The notes under the pieces were generated by a model. That model searched no databases, was not told the origin of the DNA, and was given only the letters and a program-made list of their open reading frames with translations. Below, piece by piece: positions 15,596 through 18,763 of a DNA stretch of 18,763 bases; position 1 is the stretch's first letter, and each line of letters opens with the position of its first letter. This DNA is from Nitrospirales bacterium. Its GTDB lineage: Bacteria; Nitrospirota; Nitrospiria; Nitrospirales; UBA8639. The stretch spans positions 1 to 18,763 of the forward strand of contig JAJDBO010000153.1 in NCBI GenBank assembly GCA_029261305.1, written 5' to 3'. The translations under genes were made by a program, and so were the position numbers.

Positions 15596-15729
15596 TCAGG
15601 CTACCCTGCTTTCCCCTTCAGGTGGGATGAAAAGACCATCCGCCGGACTTCGAACGCCTCGCCCCCGCGATTGAGGACATGAGTATAGATCATCGTCGTC
15701 TTCACATCGCTGTGGCCTAGTAAATCCTG
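15596..15729 (-). pseudogene. C-terminal remnant of an integron integrase (IntI-type tyrosine recombinase)
   Basis: From 15729 the minus strand encodes [20 protein letters not shown] followed by RGG. This is the last catalytic block of IntI, with the His of LGH and the nucleophile Tyr of MIYTH. Just after it a G run (C run at 15662-15666 on the plus strand) has five bases where six would restore the frame. The next frame then reads [20 protein letters not shown] with a TGA stop at 15596-15598, which continues the normal IntI ending (RGG-x-GVRSP). Everything upstream of the LGH block, including the catalytic Arg residues, is missing. Homology stops at 15729 where repeat copy B begins. The remnant and the adjacent cassettes point in the same direction, unlike the classic divergent layout. 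Confidence 0.82.
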
Positions 15730-15731
15730 GC

Positions 15732-16055
15732 CAGGGTTCTGTTGGTAAAACACACAATGGATTCATCCGGAGGATACGCAAGGGCCATCTACATTTTCAA
15801 TTGACTGTGCCCATGGCTTTATTTATCAGGGAGTCTCCTGCGTTGGGCGCGACGGAGCTGGAGTCCCGAATCGACTATTCGGCTCGGGCTGTTTGAGTGG
15901 AGAGGTGGCTTTGCACCTTGGAGCGAGTTTCTGAGCCATCTTGATTCGGGGTGATGGCCCAGGGACCCCCTTGGGGCCGCGCACAGGCAGAAATAGTTTT
16001 GGGCACTTTTTCCGAAACAAAAGTGCCTCGTCGCTCGAGGGCGACACCCCGATTA
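15732..16055 (+). repeat. Dispersed structured repeat, copy B
   Basis: Aligns with copy D from D's position 17671 onward: CAGGxTTCTGT, then GGATACGC, TTTTCAATTGA, TCTCCTGCGTTGGGCGCG, GACCCCCTTGGGG. It lacks about 42 bp of D's left end, including the core-like heptamer. Its hairpin GGCACTTTT...AAAAGTGCC (16002-16027) keeps the stem of the other copies while changing two base pairs. It abuts the integrase remnant. Its frames (for example on the minus strand at 15826-16227) are repeat-derived and not genes. Confidence 0.82.
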
Positions 16056-16068
16056 AATCATACGCCAC

Positions 16069-16112
16069 AAAAAAAGGAAGCGTCCCCTTTCTTTTCAAAC
16101 TGCTTGTTATGC
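16069..16112 (-). repeat. AAAGGGGACG motif and degenerate core heptamer at the 3' edge of the membrane-protein cassette
   Basis: On the minus strand AAAGGGGACGCTTCCTTTTT (16090-16071) is the type of short motif often found beside REP-associated Y1 transposase elements. GCATAACAAG (16112-16103) lies 5 bases after the stop of the membrane-protein gene. It is a near-mirror of GCATAGCAAT (16780-16789) at that gene's other end. The pair looks like diverged integron core sites (GTTATGC). Confidence 0.4.
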
Positions 16113-16117
16113 TGTCC

Positions 16118-16762
16118 CTACGCACTACGTTGTCCGGCGTCGTCCCATCGTTTACTGTCGTCCTCATCAATCCGGATGAGATGGCGCGTAAGAGCGAGGC
16201 CTGCAAGAACAGCCGCTGCTGCCGCAAGCAAAGTATAGTAAGAACCAGCCAGCGGAATTGAGCCTAAGATGCCAAGAATGAACGGAAAGAACCAGGCTCC
16301 CAGCATCGGCCCATAGACCAGCGCCAAGCCCACATCATGCTTAGCCTTGATGAATCCGAGAAGCTCCTTCTGTGGAGGTGGTCGCTCATTAAATTGCCCA
16401 CCAGTTGTTGTCACTCGGATCGTCCCAGGCGAAACTTCGACCGCAAACATACTCTCCAAGTACTTAGCTCGGTGGATCAAAGCGTTGTACAGTTCCGAGT
16501 TCCGTTGATCGTAGGCGACAATTCCAAGCGTGGTGACGAAAGCGAGAAACGAAACTGCCGCCACGACAGCTGGTGGTGCCATTGGGGCGGAGCCGTTGCC
16601 TGCGAGGCCGAGGCTAGAAAGGAGAAAGACCGCGACACCTCCAAACACAGGCAAGAAGGCCAACAGCTTGAAGCGGACGTCCATGAGAACACGAATGTTC
16701 TCGTTTACACGCTCATACTCTTCTTTGACTTGATCCAAAATGGAAGATTCTTGCTCACACAT
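16118..16762 (-). CDS. Small membrane protein of unknown function (four predicted membrane helices)
   Basis: I do not recognise a named function. Starting at ATG 16762, which has AGGAG 6 bases upstream, the protein has 214 residues. The frame also contains an upstream ATG at 16783 inside the core-like heptamer, without a ribosome binding site. A Glu-rich cytosolic N-terminus leads to DVRFKLLAFLPVFGGVAVFLL (helix 1), then VVAAVSFLAFVTTLGIVAYD (helix 2). Next comes a conserved-looking loop QRNSELYNALIHRAKYLES of about 60 residues, and two more helices (GPMLGAWFFPFILGILGS, and YYTLLAAAAAVLAGLALT). The charged tail (IRIDEDDSKRWDD) is probably cytosolic. It is a lone gene bounded by inverted core-like heptamers and by repeats B and C, which fits a mobile gene cassette. 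Membrane proteins of this general kind are frequent among integron cassettes; a role in defence would be a guess. Confidence 0.75.
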   Translation of the reverse strand: MCEQESSILDQVKEEYERVNENIRVLMDVRFKLLAFLPVFGGVAVFLLSSLGLAGNGSAPMAPPAVVAAVSFLAFVTTLGIVAYDQRNSELYNALIHRAKYLESMFAVEVSPGTIRVTTTGGQFNERPPPQKELLGFIKAKHDVGLALVYGPMLGAWFFPFILGILGSIPLAGSYYTLLAAAAAVLAGLALTRHLIRIDEDDSKRWDDAGQRSA

Positions 16763-16779
16763 CGAAATCTCCTGATGCA

Positions 16780-17122
16780 GCATAGCAATGTTTAGATGAA
16801 TCCGTGTAAGAGAAGGATCTTCGGGTTTCTGTCCGTATAACAGACCATCGGCTCTTCCGAAGAATACGCCGGAACCGTTGTCGTTTCAATTGGTAATACG
16901 CATGGCTTTATTTATCACGGCGTCTCCTGCGTTGGGCGCGGCTGGGCCAGCACCCCGAATCCAACTTCTTTGGCGAAGACTGTCTGAGCGGAGCGAGTTT
17001 CTGAGCCATCATATTCGGGACGGAGGCGGAGGGACCCCCTTGGGGTCGCGCACAGGCAGAAATGGTTTTGGGTCCTTTTACCGAAACAAAAGGACCTCGT
17101 CTGCAGGAACGAAAGATTGCAG
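16780..17122 (+). repeat. Dispersed structured repeat, copy C
   Basis: Left end GCATAGCAATGTTTAGATGA parallels copy D's GCCTAACAATGTTTAGATGG. Further shared blocks are GGTTTCTGTCC, TTTTCAATTG, ATGGCTTTATTTATCACGGC (with B) and GGACGGAGGCGGAGGGACCC (with D). The hairpin GGTCCTTTT-accgaaac-AAAAGGACC is at 17071-17096. A second, weaker dyad CTGCAG...TTGCAG closes the copy (17101-17122). Frames through it, such as plus 16878-17165, are repeat-derived. Confidence 0.82.
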
Positions 17123-17156
17123 AAAGGGAGTCGGATGGATTCAGCCCCTGGTGCTG

Positions 17157-17187
17157 TTAAAATAAATCTGTCCCCTTTTCCTTTTCA
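17157..17187 (-). repeat. AAAAGGGGACAGATTTATTTT-type motif
   Basis: Minus-strand sequence with AAAAGGGGACAGATTTATTT, preceded by a second AAAAGG. This short motif is one I associate, from general familiarity, with REP elements mobilised by Y1 (RAYT) transposases. No such transposase gene is in the window. It lies between repeat C and the core-like heptamer that ends the 129-residue membrane-protein gene. Confidence 0.4.
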
Positions 17188-17216
17188 CAGCGCTTTAAAA
17201 GGTCCGTGTTGATTGG

Positions 17217-17638
17217 ATTGTTAGGCTACCTATAGTAAAGACCAAGATATCCTAGAACTAGGATATTCCCCAACCAATACACGATCCAAGTAATCTTTTT
17301 TACATTTTTGAATTTTGGTTTTTCTAGAGTTTCTAGAAAGCACGATTGGTGATCTTTCCCCTTAACTTCCATCGCAATATCTAGCTCTAAAGCAATCATC
17401 TCGGTTTGAACCTGTAGTATCGCTATGAATATGAAAATATATACCAAGAACAATAGAGCAATAAATACATAGATACTGGGTTGAACTATGCCTTCACCAG
17501 AAGTTAATACCCAGCCAACTACCGCGAGATTTATGGCAAATAAGAAAGACCAATGAGCATTGGCTCTAGAAATACGACCTTCAAGAAGATCTATCATCTG
17601 GTCTAAGGTAAGCATATCTATTTACCAAGCCTAACAAT
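17217..17638 (-). mobile_element. Candidate mobile gene cassette bounded by GTTAGGC/GCCTAAC
   Basis: A perfect 10-bp terminal inverted repeat, ATTGTTAGGC (17217-17226) and GCCTAACAAT (17629-17638), encloses one complete gene and almost nothing else. In the gene's direction it reads GTTAGGC, 13 bases, ATG ... TAG overlapping GCCTAAC. This is the integron arrangement of core site, ORF and inverse core site, with the stop at the inverse core. What follows is not a standard 57-150 bp attC: the inverse core leads into the roughly 100-bp stretch ending in repeat C. Confidence 0.5.
17226..17615 (-). CDS. Small membrane protein of unknown function (three predicted membrane helices)
   Basis: A 129-residue protein I cannot name. 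An amphipathic N-terminus (MLTLDQMIDLLEGRISRANA) precedes three hydrophobic segments: about 22-39 (WSFLFAINLAVVGWVLTS), 47-67 (SIYVFIALLFLVYIFIFIAI) and 107-127 (KITWIVYWLGNILVLGYLGL). A charged region of about 40 residues (QTEMIALELDIAMEVKGK onward) lies between helices 2 and 3. ATG at 17615 has no good Shine-Dalgarno sequence but is only 13 bases from the core-like GTTAGGC, as in many cassette genes that are translated leaderless or coupled. TAG shares its last base with the inverse core site GCCTAAC. More AT-rich than its surroundings. Reading frame and boundaries are convincing; the function is unknown. Confidence 0.72.
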   Translation of the reverse strand: MLTLDQMIDLLEGRISRANAHWSFLFAINLAVVGWVLTSGEGIVQPSIYVFIALLFLVYIFIFIAILQVQTEMIALELDIAMEVKGKDHQSCFLETLEKPKFKNVKKITWIVYWLGNILVLGYLGLYYR

Positions 17639-17989
17639 GTTTAGATGGATCCGTGCGAAAGAAAGATTTTCAGGTTTCTGTCCCTATAACACGCCATTGA
17701 TTTTTCCGAAGGATACGCCGGAACCGCTGTCTTTTCAATTGATTTGCCCATGACGTCCTTTATCACGGCATCTCCTGCGTTGGGCGCGGCGGAGCTGTAG
17801 TCCCGAATCGACTTTTCGGCTCGGGCTGTTTGAGTGGAGAGGTGGCTTTGCACCTCGGAGCGAGTTCCCGAGCCATCATATTCGGGACGGAGGCGGAGGG
17901 ACCCCCTTGGGGCCGCGCACAGGCAGAAATGGTTTTGGGTCCTTTGGCCGAAACAAAAGGACCTCGTCGGCGGGGGCGAAACCCCGCAT
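17629..17989 (+). repeat. Dispersed structured repeat, copy D (longest copy)
   Basis: About 360 bp, from GCCTAACAATGTTTAGATGG to the terminal dyad GCGGGG-tttc-gCCCCCGC (minus-strand reading, about 17971-17989), which ends just before the SNF2 gene's 3' end. Contains GGTCCTTT...AAAGGACC (17938-17963), CACCTC/GAGGTG-type and CCCC/GGGG dyads, and the block GTTGGGCGCGGCGGAGCTG shared with A and B. It is the most complete copy and the best reference for defining the family. A minus-strand frame over 17641-18072 runs through it and is rejected as a gene. Confidence 0.85.
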
Positions 17990-18001
17990 AAAATTAACTC
18001 C

Positions 18002-18763
18002 TTAACCCAAGAGAAACTCAAAATCTTCTTTGGAAATCGAAGACCCTGATCCTTTATGCGTCGTCCCTTCAAGGACGGCTTCGTAGAGGGCAGACTTTTG
18101 GTCTTTTAAGGCCATCATTTTTTCTTCGACGGAATGGCGCATGAGGATACGTAGGATGGACACTTTTTGGGTTTGGCCAATGCGGTGCGCGCGATCCGAG
18201 GCTTGATTTTCGACAGCGGGGTTCCACCATGGATCGAGGTGAAACACATACGATGCTTTGGTGAGATTCAGCCCCTGTCCTCCAGCTTTTAAGCTGAGCA
18301 AGAATACGGAGGCGTCTTTGCCGTCTTGAAATTTCTTGACCAAGCTCCGGCGTTTTGCGGTCGGTGTTGATCCATCTAAACGGACATAGGGAATATGATG
18401 ACTCACCAATGCGGCTTCGACTAAATCCAAAAACGAAGTGAACTGGGAGAAGACCAGGGCACTGTGACCAGCTTCCATGAGTTCGGCTAGTCGCTCAATG
18501 ACAAATGTAATCTTGGGCGACGTATCATGCGAATCGGGTTGCAGTAACTTTGGCGACAAGCAGAGTTGCCGTAATTTCAGGATGGCCGTGAGCGCAATAA
18601 TTCGAGCCTGCGCTTGCGTTTTAGATCGATAGGCATCTTCGATGGTTGGACGAATTTGCGCGATGGTGTGTTGATAGAGAGACTTCTGCCGTTCGGTGAG
18701 ATCCAAATACACATCCGTCTCGGTCTTGGGTGGCAATTCCTTCAGAATTTGCTCTTTGGTGCG
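18002..18763 (-). CDS. SNF2/Rad54-family helicase, C-terminal part (5' end beyond window)
   Basis: In frame from the window edge (18763) to TAA at 18002-18004, 253 residues of a larger protein. The second RecA-like lobe of an SNF2 ATPase is complete. It shows ALVFSQFTSFLDLVEAAL (motif IV region), VRLDGSTPTAKR (Ia/IVa), VFLLSLKAGGQGLNLTKASYV (motif V) and DPWWNPAVENQASDRAHRIGQ (motif VI with the arginine finger). RILMRHSVEEKMMALKDQK then follows, as in bacterial HepA/SNF2 proteins. The ATPase lobe with Walker A and DExH lies outside the window. Such proteins translocate on double-stranded DNA; the role in bacteria (RNA polymerase recycling, DNA repair or defence) depends on N-terminal domains not visible here. 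Repeat copy D begins about 13 bases after its stop. Confidence 0.93.
   Translation of the reverse strand, partial: RTKEQILKELPPKTETDVYLDLTERQKSLYQHTIAQIRPTIEDAYRSKTQAQARIIALTAILKLRQLCLSPKLLQPDSHDTSPKITFVIERLAELMEAGHSALVFSQFTSFLDLVEAALVSHHIPYVRLDGSTPTAKRRSLVKKFQDGKDASVFLLSLKAGGQGLNLTKASYVFHLDPWWNPAVENQASDRAHRIGQTQKVSILRILMRHSVEEKMMALKDQKSALYEAVLEGTTHKGSGSSISKEDFEFLLG

Noticed and set aside
15941..16261. Plus-strand 106-codon frame across repeat B into the membrane-protein gene
   Set aside because: It is repeat-derived in its first half and antisense to the membrane-protein gene in the second.
16878..17165. Plus-strand 95-codon frame in repeat C
   Set aside because: Entirely inside the repeat and its flanking motif; the same peptide type appears in other copies.
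12448..17989. CRISPR array made of the recurring repeats
   Set aside because: Repeats are 230-360 bp, few, irregularly spaced, in both orientations and separated by genes; no short regular repeat-spacer pattern or cas gene is seen.
17641..18072. Minus-strand 143-codon open frame overlapping the end of the SNF2 gene
   Set aside because: It runs through repeat copy D and out of frame over the SNF2 3' end. Its sequence resembles the translated repeat (also seen in copies A-C), so it is a repeat-derived frame and not a gene.

Overview
No rRNA, tRNA or unambiguous taxonomic marker is present. The moderate-GC backbone, the Mrp-Rieske and Memo-type genes and the CGTGAAGCGT-type intergenic repeats fit a Gram-negative environmental bacterium. 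Nitrospirota (perhaps a marine Nitrospira of about 50% GC) is my best but weak guess.

Layout. (1) 1-8165 is housekeeping backbone on the minus strand. In transcription order it holds lipoyl synthase, a five-gene Dpp/Opp-type peptide ABC importer (an unusually long binding protein, two permeases, two ATPases, tightly coupled and behind a good sigma-70 promoter), and a Memo-family protein cut by the window edge. (2) 8456-10903 is a plus-strand signalling pair: a single-domain response regulator and a REC-PAS-HisKA-HATPase-REC hybrid kinase. (3) 10992-12236 (minus) is a Mrp/NBP35-type Fe-S carrier ATPase followed by a Rieske ferredoxin. (4) 12450-18000 is an accessory island. (5) 18002-18763 is the end of an SNF2-family helicase gene.

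The island looks like a decayed integron. It holds the C-terminal remnant of an integron integrase (15596-15729, with [20 protein letters not shown] and, after a one-base slip in a G run, [10 protein letters not shown]). Next, in the same direction, come a GTTAAGC core-like site, a broken PD-(D/E)XK nuclease-like cassette gene whose TAA stop lies inside a folded attC-like site (15034-15102), and then a two-gene unit. The two genes overlap by 8 bp. The first encodes a TIR domain fused to a class I methyltransferase resembling the N-terminal domain of methionine S-methyltransferase. The second encodes a protein of the leucyl/phenylalanyl-tRNA-protein transferase (Aat) fold. I know of no described system with this composition; it is the leading candidate for an undescribed, possibly defensive, system.

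Two further small genes for membrane proteins (16118-16762 and 17226-17615) are each bounded by inverted core-like heptamers (TTGTTATGC/GCATAGCAA and ATTGTTAGGC/GCCTAACAAT), as in integron gene cassettes. Four copies (A-D) of a dispersed 230-360 bp structured repeat lie between the island genes. Copies B, C and D are in direct orientation and A is inverted. A hairpin in the repeat keeps its pairing through two compensatory changes in copy B. Copy B begins exactly where the integrase homology stops, and copies C and D end exactly at core-like heptamers. The repeat therefore seems linked both to decay of the integron and to cassette boundaries.
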